Assembly (NCBI RefSeq): GCF_030269925.1
Contig: NC_085110.1
Span: forward strand, 5,704,001 to 5,768,000
DNA from: Bombyx mori
Taxonomy: Eukaryota; Arthropoda; Insecta; Lepidoptera; Bombycidae
Length of the DNA: 64,000 nt
Direction of reading: 5' to 3'
Made by a program: the position numbers and the translations under genes. How positions within the stretch are numbered: the stretch's first letter is position 1; every line of letters starts with the position of its first letter. Of this stretch, positions 27,001-36,707 are shown in pieces. The notes under the pieces were generated by a model, which saw only the letters and a program-made list of their open reading frames with translations, had not been told where the DNA came from and did not search any database.

Positions 27001-30000
27001 ATCAGCTTCCGAATTGACTTAACGGGGGCTACTTTCACACTTTTTCTGATATATTTATTTCTTATTTTATCCATTCTTGTCACTCCACACATCCATCTCA
27101 ACATTCGCATCTCGCTGCATGCACCCCTCTTTTAACGGTAGGCAGCGACTTGGCTCTGCTCCTGGCATTGCTGAAGTCCATGGGGCACTGTAACCACTTA
27201 CTATCAGGTGGGCCGTATGCTCGTCTGCCTACAAGGGTAATAAAAAAATTTAAAAAAAAATTGCTTTACTTTCCTCGTTCAGATACATACAGCACGACAG
27301 TTCTGTAGGGACCACAAATGTCCCTATAGCAACTAATAATTATATGTAGGTATGTGTTAGCGGTAATTATAATGCAATGATGCTACGTCAGTCTCAGGAT
27401 TGTCGAGCTGTCGATAGCACGTTACGTTATAATCCCAATATACGTTAGTCACGTAACTGAACACGTGTCTTATTAATCCTTGCTCGATATAGAGACTCAA
27501 CGCTGTTCAATGATCGTTTTCTAAAAATTTCCCCTTGTTCAGATATCGAGAAAGAAAAAGAAATTTGTTTACGAGTCGCGGTCGTCGGTGCAATTGGAAG
27601 GGGCCGAGCTGGCTCTGTACGAGGAAGTGGCCCGCACGCCCCCCTTCCTGCGGCGCGTGCTGGCGCTCGTCGGCACGCGCGGCGTCGGCAGGAGGACGCT
27701 CAAGAATAGGCTCATACAGGACTACCCCGACCGGTTCGGGGCGGTCGTGCCGCGTGAGTCATCTGACAACTAACGTTTAGAATGTCAGCTTGGTCCTGTT
27801 AGAACCCGTTTTTTTTTTCTGGCCGGGTCCGAAACTCCTACGAAGTAGGACTGGTCCGCGACCGCGAGACCGGTCCAAGGTTTTTTTCAGGACCCTACCC
27901 ACTAAACGACTCCCCCGATAGTTAGAACCCCAACTCCACGGTTTTGTTTATTGCTTGTATAGGCAGACGAGCGTACGGCCCACCTGATGGTGACTGGTTA
28001 CTATTGCCCATGGACCTCAACAATGCCAGGGTCAGAATCAAGCCGCCGCATACCGTGTGAGCCCAGAGAGATATTAGTATGCGACTGTTGGTATTTTGGA
28101 AGACAACAGTGCTTGAATTTTTACTTTTATCTGAAGGTGTAAAAGCAAATTTTTAGTTTTAGTTACCTTATACAGATCATAACAAAAAAGCGTCACTATT
28201 AACTTTTGAATTGAAAACTTTAGTCCCTTATTAGAAACTGTACCGAAGATGACATGATTATTGTTACCCAACTACTCGGATGCTCAATAGAAGGATATGT
28301 TGTGCTCAGATACGTCCCGTCCCCCGAGGCCGATGGAGGAGAACGGTCAGTCGTACTGGTTCGTGTCGCGCGAGGAGATGGAGCGTGACGCCCACGCCGG
28401 CCGCTTCCTCGAGTACGGGGAACACAACGGGAACCTGTACGGCACCCATCTGGACTCCATACGAGCCGTCATCAAGGAAGGTATAATAACTCGCCTCTTG
28501 TCTGGAGCATTTTTTTTTTATTGCTTAGATGGGTGGACGAGCTCACAGCCCACCTGGTGTTAAGTTGTTACTGGCGCCCATAGACATCTACAACGTAAAT
28601 GCGCCACCCACCTTGAGATATAAGTTCTAAGGTCTCAAGTATAGTTACAACGGCTGCCCCACCCTTCAAACCGAAACGCATTACTGCTTCACGGCAGAAA
28701 TAGGCAGGGTGGTGGTACCTACCCGCACGGACTCACAAGAGGTCCTACCACCATCTACTGACGTCACACCAAAAAATTAACGTTTTTATAGCCAAATAAT
28801 CCCACAACCTCTTTGGCAGTTCAGTGTGTGATCCCACCCTTCAAATTAAGACAAACGACTGCTTTGCGGCAGAAAAATATGTAAGATTGTGGTAGTTACC
28901 CGTTCTGGCCAAATACTATGCTCCCTGCCATTAATAAATAATTAAGCAAATTAATAATTTTTCGTATGGGATCTATGTTACCCGTTGTTACTCCTTCCTA
29001 TTTTGTTAAGAGCGTATTTACCAAGAAGAAATCGTTCCTGCTCGCGGGATTTTTTGCGACTTGTTTCGAGAATATTTTAAAATGCATTCAAAATACTTGT
29101 GTAGCCAAATACGTTTTTGGGTATCAGGACTGTTTTTTTTTTTTATATTATTGGGTAAAAAAAGCATTAATAAAGTAAAACCTCGACCCTAGATATGGAC
29201 GGGCATAATTTCAAATGGAATATTTCCAAACGTATTTGATTCTAAAGTACTGAGCCGTTTTAAAATTAGGATTTCCTTAAATTATTGTTTAAATAAACAT
29301 TAAACACTGAAACCATATACGAATGTTAAAATAGCTTTACAAAAATTATACCAGATCTTATTGAACTTATAGTAAATACAACATATTTAGATTAATAGAT
29401 GAATTGAATTTTTCACTTTTATTCTCAGTGAGATTATAAATTACGTGATAAAAAAAACTATTAGCTGATATATTTTAAAACGTAAATGTAGTTTGAAATC
29501 TTCGACTCGCCAAAAACGAAGAAATTGTCATAATATTATCTGATAATCGAATAATCCATCCCTACCCCTTATTATCGTCCACACATATTCGGAATGGCGA
29601 ACCAAACTTACCAGCACTGCCATTGCTTCATTACTTTTGCTCTAATCTTCAATATATATATAAACACATATATATAATATAAATGTACAATAATAAATAT
29701 ATTATTATAATATTATTATTATTTGTTTTTCTTTGTATTTCAGGGAAGATGTGCATACTAGACTGTGCTCCGCAATCTTTGAAACTGTTACACAACAGCA
29801 GCGAATTCCTGCCGTACGTCGTGATGATAACGGCGCCTGGTATTGAGCAGCTGAAGAATCTCACTCACGCCTCCAACCGAAATTTGACCGTAAGTTGTGA
29901 AATATTCATTTAGTGAATACATAGTTCGTCGCATCGATTAATTATCCTTGTGCTTAAAATTGTTCGTGTCAGAATTTTTATTTTATTAAATAGGTACCTT

Positions 30001-32961
30001 TACCTACGTCTTCATAGATTAAATCGTTAGCGTTTGACAGCGCCTGCCAACCTGAATAAATTATCTGTGCACTTTACATAAAACGTCACGTAGACTTAAA
30101 TTAAAAAAGCTTTTGAATTATTTTATAAAAAAGAAATCACCCAAAAAATTCAATGCAATAAAAGCAAAATAAAATCAACAAAAGAAATGTTTTTTTCATG
30201 TTCAAGTGCTATTCATTTTTACTGACAAATGGTATTTGGTCGTTTCGATGTTCACCAAATACCTAAACATAAAAGCCATTAAGATACGAAATATTTTAAT
30301 AAATTATACAATGAATTTTATTTTATCATTGTAGTGGACAGATAATTTAATAAGGTTTATTCGAATGTTTTTGATCGTTTTACTGGCTGCAATACAAATT
30401 GATGCTTGTAAACCGTTATGTAGTATTGATAGTACTCCTAGTTGATAATGCGATAGTAGTTTGAAGCATTTTTTTTCCAATTGAAGCGAAGCTTCTCGAG
30501 AATAAAAATAAAAATCATGAAAATAATTTCGTTACTGTAATACGTATTCATTTGAGCTACGATAAATACAAATATATTGTTCTGTGACAATAATGCATAC
30601 CAGTTTAGCATTGACTTCATATCTCAATAAAAATAGCTTCTTTAGTCGACTGAATGCGCATTAGGTGTTGATTAAAATAGTGTCACTAATCCGGCACTTC
30701 CAATACTTCTAATAAATAACCCGACACTCCCTGATCATCGTTCTCGTCGAACCCATCGCTTGCGATGTAGGGCTCGGCGAGTAAATTAACCTACAGACAC
30801 AGCCCACTGAGTTTCTCGCCGGATCTTCTCAGTGGGTCGCGTTTCCGATCCGGTGGTAGATTCTGCGAAGCACTGCTCTTGTAGGGTCAGTGTTAGCATC
30901 ACTCCGGTTTGGGCCCCGTGAGCTCACCTACTAGTTAAGGTTACGCTGAAATAGCCTCTCAAGGCTATCAGCTTAGGTAGGAAAAAAAAGTGTGCCACGA
31001 CCTTAATCCGGCACTTCCAATACTTCTAAATAAATAAACTTTTTTACTGGTAGTAGGACCTCTTTTGAGTCCGCACGGGTAGGTACCACCGCCCCGCCTG
31101 TTTCTGCCTTGAAGCAGTAATGCGTTTCGGCTTGAAGGGTGGGGCAGCCGTTGTAGCTATACTGAGACCTTAGAACTTATATCTCAAGGTGTGTGGCGCA
31201 TTTACGTTGTAGATGTCTATGAGTTCCAGTAACCACTAAACACCAGGTGGGCTGTGAGCTCATCCACACATGTAGGCAATAAAAAAAAAATAAAAAAAAA
31301 TACGACCCATTAGTTATCAACAGTTCCGGATTAGTGAGACTAGTGCATTAACGCATTTTTAATTGTTTTTTTTTAAATGATTTGTCGTATCGTAATGAAT
31401 GTGATTCCGGCGTTCGCTTCGTGTAGTTCGACAGGCAGAGCTCCATCCGCTACAGTTCGAGACGCGCCCGCACGTTAGAGTCGCTTGCATCCCTTTACGA
31501 AGTAAGTTTGGTTTGCCTTTTATTATTTCGTCGTTGCAAATTTAAAATCTCCTAAGTGACAGTTTACTTGTTGTTATTTTTTATGTATTTTGTTAGCTTC
31601 TGATGTGTATTGTGAGCCTATTAAAGAAATGCATAAATAAAAAGAAAGTTTTTGGGATGCTTCCGTCATCACCTTCTACCACCGCAGATTTCCTCCATAC
31701 CACCTAGAGCCGCTCCTCAGCGCGTTTTCAGAGCCAAAATGATGTTTTCATATACATATTATGAAAGTTATTTTGAATACCTATACTCAGCAAAAGCTCA
31801 CATGTGCATATCTCAATATTTCACTTTATTACGCGTCAATCTTACAAAAACCCAGTGTCGGTTTGCATTTTATTGTAGATCAAAGTAAATAAGAAACTAT
31901 ATGCATTTTTTTTTGAGTAGGTAGTTTTATTAGATTTTCTCGAAAACTATGTACACATAGGAGATTTCAAATTTGCAACGACGTTTTTTATTATTGAAAA
32001 CTAAAAATTATTTTTGTTGTGAATTCTGCGCATCATTTAGTAATCTGTAGAATTAGCCAGGTGAATCGAAATTGGACTGTAACCACTGATATCCGAAGGC
32101 TGAGATTTGTTTGATGTATCACGTGCTCTAAGTCGTTTTGTTATTGACATTTAGAAGGGGAAAAAAACAACTGGTAAACTGAGGAGAAAATATCAATTAA
32201 TGGTTTCGTCTTTGTATATTTTTTTATATAGGTAATTCGGTATTTAATACCGAGAAATTCGATTTAATAAAAATTGTGAAATGTAAAACTTTTCAAAATA
32301 AATACGTACTTAACACGTGCTCACGCGTCACGGCGACCTTGCGCGAAATATAAAAAAATGTACCCACCAAATATGTTTAATTCTTGTGCTTAAGCCGTAT
32401 TAGAGGCGCAGGCCCAGGTGGATAAATACCACGTTACGTCGTTTGAATTATGGATTAACCGTTACACAATACAATTGAGAGTCCGACCTCAATGTCTCAA
32501 ATCGGGTGACATTCACGCTGTTTTGTCTATGGATTGCGGCTACCACTTGACGCCATTTGAGCTCTGACTTCGTACATACAACTGCGCGATCATTAAATAA
32601 ACAATTGTAATATGTATAAACTGTATTTCTTGACGCGTCGCAAACTCGCCGAACGTATAAACAAATTAGTTTAGTAAATAAATCACATTTTACTTGACAT
32701 TTTCGATACCTAATCCTTTCAAGATGATTTGTTTATTAACCTAGTTACATGGTATAGATCTTTAATATGCCAATCTAAAAACAGGAAGAAGATTTGAAAC
32801 AAACTCTGGAAGAGAGCGCTCGAATTCAACGACAATACGAGAAGTACATAGACTTTGTGATCACTAACAACAACTCCGATACAACCTTCTCGAAGATCTT
32901 AGACGCATTGCACGCTCTCTCTACCGACCACCAGTGGGTGCCGGTCAGCTGGATATATTAA
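15002..32961 (+). CDS. vari: MAGUK p55-type scaffold protein (varicose / MPP6 homologue)
   Basis: Scaffold of lateral/septate junctions in insect epithelia; the fly relative binds the neurexin IV tail. Twelve coding exons, all phase-consistent with GT-AG borders: 15002-15086, 20482-20579, 22112-22261, 22666-22866, 23196-23426, 24020-24118, 24343-24501, 27543-27753, 28310-28480, 29744-29889, 31427-31501, 32785-32961. They give 600 residues, a normal length for the family. Order: L27 region about residues 40-125, PDZ about 163-245 (GQPLGLTVT carboxylate loop split over two exons), SH3 about 256-325 ([24 protein letters not shown]), a basic hook segment (ISRKKKKF), and a guanylate-kinase-like domain about 370-590 where the P-loop is [13 protein letters not shown], lacking the Lys needed for ATP, as usual in MAGUKs. 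The end is QWVPVSWIY. Tandem ATGs open exon 1 at 15002 and 15005. An AATAAA lies at 33090. Assigned by motif recognition; strong. Confidence 0.95.
16270..16378 (+). mobile_element. Family C tail in vari intron 1
   Basis: Matches the unit at 7768-7893 from GGTAGGCAGTGGCTTGGCTC to ACAACGGCAATAAAAAAAGT, with a few deletions. Confidence 0.7.
16893..17355 (-). mobile_element. Family A SINE with tRNA-like head, old
   Basis: Antisense copy running from GCTAAGATGGGTGGACGAGT to the head (GGTACCTGCCTGCTGGATTC near 17240, CTTATCCCGCAGGCC near 17328). It is full length but diverged, and the head is interrupted by about 40 bp. Confidence 0.7.
17965..18310 (-). mobile_element. Family B retroelement copy
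   Basis: T-run at 17969-17975, then the antisense family B core (GCAAGAGCAGTGCTTCGCTG, CTACCGGATCGGAATCGCGA) and the extended portion after GAGAAACTCCGTGGTTTGTG. Confidence 0.65.
18340..18805 (-). mobile_element. Decayed jockey-like LINE fragment (family D)
   Basis: The minus-strand frame at 18776-18549 contains [20 protein letters not shown], then [19 protein letters not shown], the same post-RT segment as at 4.8 kb. The left part repeats the GTACAGGCCG..TGAGCGAACA block found at 13.1 kb. Confidence 0.7.
18988..19050 (+). repeat. Short conserved insect repeat fragment
   Basis: The ACTAGCTTTTGCCCGCGACT..CCGCGTGGAATAG block is a fragment seen in many insect genomes. Related starts occur at 24905 (CTAGCTGTACCCGTCCGC) and 57679 (CAGCTGACCCGGCAGAC). 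Its parent element is not settled here. Confidence 0.45.
19075..20250 (-). mobile_element. Broken mariner transposon in vari intron 1
   Basis: Minus-strand mariner transposase pieces in order: a start with [20 protein letters not shown] near 20222-20160, a helix-turn-helix part ([29 protein letters not shown]) ending near 20000, then after a SINE insertion [20 protein letters not shown] near 19690-19640, and a catalytic part ([41 protein letters not shown]) at 19513-19178. It has frameshifts, stops and a deletion between the N- and C-terminal parts, so it cannot move itself. The ends were not located. Confidence 0.85.
19766..19998 (-). mobile_element. Family A SINE nested in the mariner
   Basis: From the T-run at 19767-19778 through GCTTAGATGGGTGGACGAGC to GGACTCACAAGAGG. 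Mariner transposase coding sequence resumes on both sides, so the SINE arrived after the mariner. Confidence 0.85.
23830..23962 (-). mobile_element. Old family A SINE fragment in vari intron 5
   Basis: Diverged antisense body: GTCCACCAGGTGTTAAATGG, AGCCCATAGACACTATGTGA. A 10-bp GTGACCAGAG duplication interrupts it. Confidence 0.55.
24520..24690 (-). mobile_element. Very old family A SINE fragment in vari intron 7
   Basis: Order of motifs resembles family A (GACAGATAGACGAGCTTACC, a CTCAATCGTATCGTACAACT segment, CCCAACCATCAAAAC), but identity is low. Confidence 0.35.
25784..26035. mobile_element. MITE with about 36-bp inverted repeats and TA flanks
   Basis: The left end TATCGTCGCTGTCAAACCAA and the inverse of the right end (TACCGTCGTTGTCAAACCAA) match with three mismatches over about 36 bp, continuing through TCTGCTATGTGCA. 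The element is 252 bp, has no coding capacity and is bounded by TA on each side, which fits a Tc1/mariner-type MITE. It lies in vari intron 7. Confidence 0.75.
26142..26345 (-). mobile_element. Family B retroelement copy in vari intron 7
   Basis: T-run at 26142-26150, antisense core GTAGGTGAGCTCACGGGGCT and CACTGAGAAGATCC, ending at GAAACTCAGTAGGC. Confidence 0.7.
27137..27262 (+). mobile_element. Family C tail in vari intron 7
   Basis: GGTAGGCAGCGACTTGGCTC to ACAAGGGTAATAAAAAAATT. Same unit as at 7.8 kb. It ends about 280 bp before exon 8. Confidence 0.7.
27945..28075 (-). mobile_element. Family C tail, inverted, in vari intron 8
   Basis: Antisense unit: TTGCTTGTATAGGCAGACGA, GTACGGCCCACCTGATGGTG, CAACAATGCCAGGG. 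Diverged. Confidence 0.6.
28508..28756 (-). mobile_element. Young family A SINE in vari intron 9
   Basis: Very close to the consensus of the family in this window, from a T-run at 28511 through GCTTAGATGGGTGGACGAGC to GGTCCTACCACCA. It lies 27 bp downstream of the exon 9 donor. An older fragment (CCCACCCTTCAAATTAAGAC) follows at 28830-28905. Confidence 0.85.
30713..31003 (+). mobile_element. Family B copy with 26-bp flanking direct repeat
   Basis: Sense family B element (GAGTTTCTCGCCGGATCTTC, then GGTAGATTCTGCGAAGCACT) ending in GTAGGAAAAAAAAG. It is flanked by identical 26-bp direct repeats beginning TAATCCGGCACTTCC at 30687-30712 and 31004-31029, read as the target-site duplication. It lies in vari intron 10. 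Confidence 0.8.
31043..31290 (+). mobile_element. Family A SINE, 5'-truncated, vari intron 10
   Basis: From TACTGGTAGTAGGACCTCTT to GTAGGCAATAAAAAAAAAAT. It begins about 15 bp after the direct repeat of the family B copy and ends about 135 bp before exon 11. Confidence 0.8.
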
Positions 32962-33089
32962 ACAAAAAAAAAAACATTAAAAAAACTGCGACTGAGCAAA
33001 AAAAAATCAATAATTACCACAGCACATTATTGCCAGACTTAAATTTTTATACGCGCACATAATGTTAATAACTTACGTGATGTCAATAC

Positions 33090-33095
33090 AATAAA
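33090..33095 (+). terminator. Poly(A) signal candidate for vari
   Basis: AATAAA 129 bp after the stop codon, within AATAAATAAA. It is the first canonical signal downstream of the stop. Confidence 0.45.
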
Positions 33096-34327
33096 TAAAT
33101 TACATACCAAACAGCAAACGAACGTAAAAATTACAAAAAAATGGAAGCGATCTGTATAACATGTTGATTTGTCTTCTAATAGTTGTATGGTTCCGAATTG
33201 GAGACTTAAAAGGTATCGTTCATTACAATATAATTATAACAGATATAATTACAACTCTAGAGTTGTATAAATTGATATGTCTGTTTTTAAACAACCTACC
33301 TACCTAGATGGAAATTACTTTCAAGTTCAAAAGACAAGTTAGACTACCTATGTGATTTTTTTTATTTTTTTGCCGTGTCTTTTAGTCCTTCCAGTGGAAT
33401 TACAAACCCATGAAAGGTCGCAGTGAGCAACCACGAAAATATGTAATTATTTAAATGAAATTTATAATTACTTTTTTGCAATATCTTCTAGTAACTTTGT
33501 CGTAACAAAATAAATCAATACGTTATAAGCTTATTATAGCTAGTTGAAATAGATTTAATTTCATTCAGTTATGTACCTCTCTACTTAGATAAACGGTAAA
33601 TCGCAATTATTACCAAAATGTATTTCTTTTAAATCTCACTATTATTATAAAAAAATTAAAATTATATTTTACCATACAGCAACGAGTAGTGTATTATCTA
33701 TCATTTTCGAAGCAACTAGTAAAATTAAGAAATGTTACCATGTTTAAAAATAATCTTTATATTGCAATAAAACTTACTTTTTACAAAATTTCATTAATAA
33801 ATTGTATTTTAGTAAATTAAAGCATTCGATTTGAAATTAAAAAAAAATAGCACAAAGCTGCTAACTGCTTTCAATTGACATCACCTTTATTATGTATATC
33901 ATTTATGTAACCTAAATATAAGGAACGAGACATCACAGGTACTACTGGATTTATTTAAACACACGCATGTGTATAAAACAACATGAAAAGTATTATCAAG
34001 TGTACAATAATTATAAAAAATATCATATTATACAATAATATAAGTATTGTTAAGTATTGACAGAACGTGCCACATAAGCTTCGCAACGCAATCTTGGGAT
34101 AAAACGAGTCATTCCATACAAAAAAAATGTGATTACAGCTATCTTAAGCAGAGCGAGCTTCTTTTGTTAAACTCTTTAATCTCTCTCGTGAATCTCTCGT
34201 AAACTAAATCTCACTCTTGAAATTATAATATCATATTATTTTGCAAAGAGAAAGTCCCACCTTCACAGAGATGAGAAAATGATTAGATTTAGGATGTTAG
34301 GAATAATGAATGAACGATTGTATAATT

Positions 34328-34387
34328 GTCATAGCATAGGCTATGACAAATAAAAACTGTTAAAAATATAGATTTTTAACAGTTTTT
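34328..34387. repeat. Two adjacent hairpins with the same ATAG loop
   Basis: 34328-34347 is GTCATAGC-ATAG-GCTATGAC (8-bp perfect stem). 34352-34387 has 16-bp perfect arms (AAAAACTGTTAAAAAT and its inverse) also around ATAG. It lies between the convergent 3' ends of vari and the TPGS2-like gene. Function unknown. Confidence 0.7.
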
Positions 34388-34596
34388 GTAAGAAGCATGT
34401 TGCATTTAAAAAAGAACACGCTTTGATTTTGGATATAAAGTGGCAATTAAAAATGTTATCATAGTTTATTTGCAATTTAATATAACTGTTTTTATAAAGT
34501 CTGTATCAACGGTGGAGAGAAATCGATAGTTTTATTTTAGAAATAACTATTACGATGTATTTCCGATTGATTTATATTGTTAATAATTCACATCAC

Positions 34597-35391
34597 AATA
34601 ATCACACGTTTATTTCAATTTTTATTTATTTATATTAAAGGTTTTGTAGAATTTGCAGTCATTCACTCTTTAATGTTATTATTATGGTGCCGATTATTTT
34701 GTCTCGGCTTAAGATTTATTAATTTTAGATTTAATTTAGTGTTTACATTCCGTCCATTTTCTTTTAATATTATAATATAATTATAAATGTTTTGTATTTT
34801 TTTCCCAATTTAGCATTATGTGATCTTTTATTTTTCTTACTTATTTTATGTAATAAATGCAAGCTATTTGGAGTAAAGCATGTTTTAATTCCTTTCTATT
34901 CATTTTATCTACGTTACGTTGTGACGTGTTGCATTCTTGTGGTGACGGGCAGATGTTTTAAATATATTCGGATCGATGTGGTTCAAACCCGTCTCGTTAT
35001 TGACAGACGCCGAATTATTTTCACTATCCGCTTTTTCAAGCAGGTGTGGTGCTAGTAACAAGAAAAGTTGCTAGAACAATGAAATTAGTTAGAAAATGAA
35101 ATTTTAATTGAAAATGTGTTATCGAAAACGGTCAAAGCTTCAATACTTACTTCAGCCCATGGGATCATTGGCAAATTAGCGAAAGCTGCCTGCCACCCTG
35201 GTAGCCCCAGATGCACGAGAGCCATTCTAAAATAGTGCGTGAATGAATCTGCCAACCAGCCCCAAGCGCCTTCGCGAGTTGCCAACCATATAGACCATGA
35301 TCCGCCCGTATAAACTAAACACACCTGGAAATTGAAAGTTTCAAGAAACTTTGCATTCGTTCATGCCTAATAATTGACGTTTCGACGTCGT
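34597..35391. repeat. 795-bp direct tandem repeat, distal copy
   Basis: Repeats 35392-36186 with an offset of exactly 795 bp. I see no differences between the copies. The first base lost outside is C versus T on the left, and A versus T on the right. It carries a spare copy of the last two TPGS2 exons. Confidence 0.95.
34909..35324 (-). pseudogene. Duplicated terminal exons of the TPGS2-like gene
   Basis: Identical second copies of the last two exons (35324-35151 and 35070-34909) with their 80-bp intron, intact splice signals and stop. They lie downstream of the first copy, which already ends in a stop and carries poly(A) signals, so they are probably redundant. Because the first duplicated exon is 174 bp and phase 0 at both ends, splicing into this copy would give the same protein. 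I label it pseudogene for want of a better type; the sequence itself is undamaged. Confidence 0.8.
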
Positions 35392-36186
35392 AATAATCAC
35401 ACGTTTATTTCAATTTTTATTTATTTATATTAAAGGTTTTGTAGAATTTGCAGTCATTCACTCTTTAATGTTATTATTATGGTGCCGATTATTTTGTCTC
35501 GGCTTAAGATTTATTAATTTTAGATTTAATTTAGTGTTTACATTCCGTCCATTTTCTTTTAATATTATAATATAATTATAAATGTTTTGTATTTTTTTCC
35601 CAATTTAGCATTATGTGATCTTTTATTTTTCTTACTTATTTTATGTAATAAATGCAAGCTATTTGGAGTAAAGCATGTTTTAATTCCTTTCTATTCATTT
35701 TATCTACGTTACGTTGTGACGTGTTGCATTCTTGTGGTGACGGGCAGATGTTTTAAATATATTCGGATCGATGTGGTTCAAACCCGTCTCGTTATTGACA
35801 GACGCCGAATTATTTTCACTATCCGCTTTTTCAAGCAGGTGTGGTGCTAGTAACAAGAAAAGTTGCTAGAACAATGAAATTAGTTAGAAAATGAAATTTT
35901 AATTGAAAATGTGTTATCGAAAACGGTCAAAGCTTCAATACTTACTTCAGCCCATGGGATCATTGGCAAATTAGCGAAAGCTGCCTGCCACCCTGGTAGC
36001 CCCAGATGCACGAGAGCCATTCTAAAATAGTGCGTGAATGAATCTGCCAACCAGCCCCAAGCGCCTTCGCGAGTTGCCAACCATATAGACCATGATCCGC
36101 CCGTATAAACTAAACACACCTGGAAATTGAAAGTTTCAAGAAACTTTGCATTCGTTCATGCCTAATAATTGACGTTTCGACGTCGT
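35392..36186. repeat. 795-bp direct tandem repeat, proximal copy
   Basis: Contains the exons assigned to the working TPGS2 transcript. AATAAA motifs on the minus strand (TTTATTTATTTATA on the given strand near 35416-35430) lie within the unit, downstream of the stop. Confidence 0.95.
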
Positions 36187-36707
36187 TATTCAGTAACTAC
36201 TAATACCCTGACGGAACGCTTAAAAAACACAAAGTTACAATATTGTAACAATATGATATATATTACAAAATACTCTTCGTAAATTCTACCTTGCCGATGT
36301 ATCTGCAGATATCTAATTCAAAAACTTTGCTTTTCGTATTTAAAACAGGTCTCGGACCAGTGTTTTGTCGTGTCATTGAAAAGTCTAAAAGATCTTTCAG
36401 TGATGACGACAGACACAGCTCGTTCAATGTATTAACTCGAATCGAACCCACCGGTAAAATCTCATCGGCTGTAACAAAAGACAAAATTAAAAACTTATAA
36501 ACACGAGCAATAAAAATAAAAACAAATCGAAAAACTTTCCAGAATACTTGTAGTGCCAAGTTAGCTGAAAACCGTCACTTGACCCATAGAAGTTCCTAAG
36601 ATCTTCGGGTAGTACAGCGGAATGTCTTTGTTCCCAATTAGACAGTGCTACTCTATCACAAGGTGCACGACGTTCCACGCTTACATTACAAATTCGTGGA
36701 TCTGACT
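35704..36707 (-). CDS. Tpgs2: Tubulin polyglutamylase complex subunit 2 homologue, 5' end missing
   Basis: TPGS2 is a non-catalytic subunit of the complex that adds glutamate side chains to tubulin in axons, cilia and flagella. Minus-strand exons: 36707-36540, 36468-36290, 36119-35946, 35865-35704; 226 residues plus stop. Diagnostic stretches: NWEQRHSAVLPEDLRNFY with DGFQLTW, then EILPVGSIRVNTLNEL, VFELDICRYIGK followed by VCLVYTGG, and THYFRMALVHLGLPGWQAAF. The last exon has LEKADSENN and LNHIDPNIFKTS, matching the shape of the vertebrate C-terminal part. Vertebrate proteins are about 300 residues, so about 30 N-terminal residues plus some tail are unaccounted for. The first visible exon needs one base from an upstream exon; ATGAGCTCCG at about 36763-36754 with a GTAATT donor fits in phase but looks like a decayed SINE. 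The intron 36539-36469 begins GAAAGT instead of GT. Confidence 0.85.

Larger units (their letters stand above)
32962..34590. other. Convergent intergenic region, vari 3' UTR and beyond
   Basis: Holds the vari 3' end with AATAAA at 33090-33095 and a pair of hairpins at 34328-34387. A short splice-flanked open stretch at 33391-33455 (plus) was not recognised as part of any gene. Confidence 0.5.

Noticed and set aside
33391..33455. Splice-flanked open stretch after vari (starts SFQWNYKPMKG)
   Set aside because: The vari coding frame already ends with the expected VPVSWIY; no similarity recognised for this stretch.
34792..35055. Hydrophobic 87-codon frame on the plus strand, present twice
   Set aside because: It is antisense to the last TPGS2 exon and its 3' region; the minus-strand reading has splice signals and family similarity, and the doubling is explained by the 795-bp duplication.
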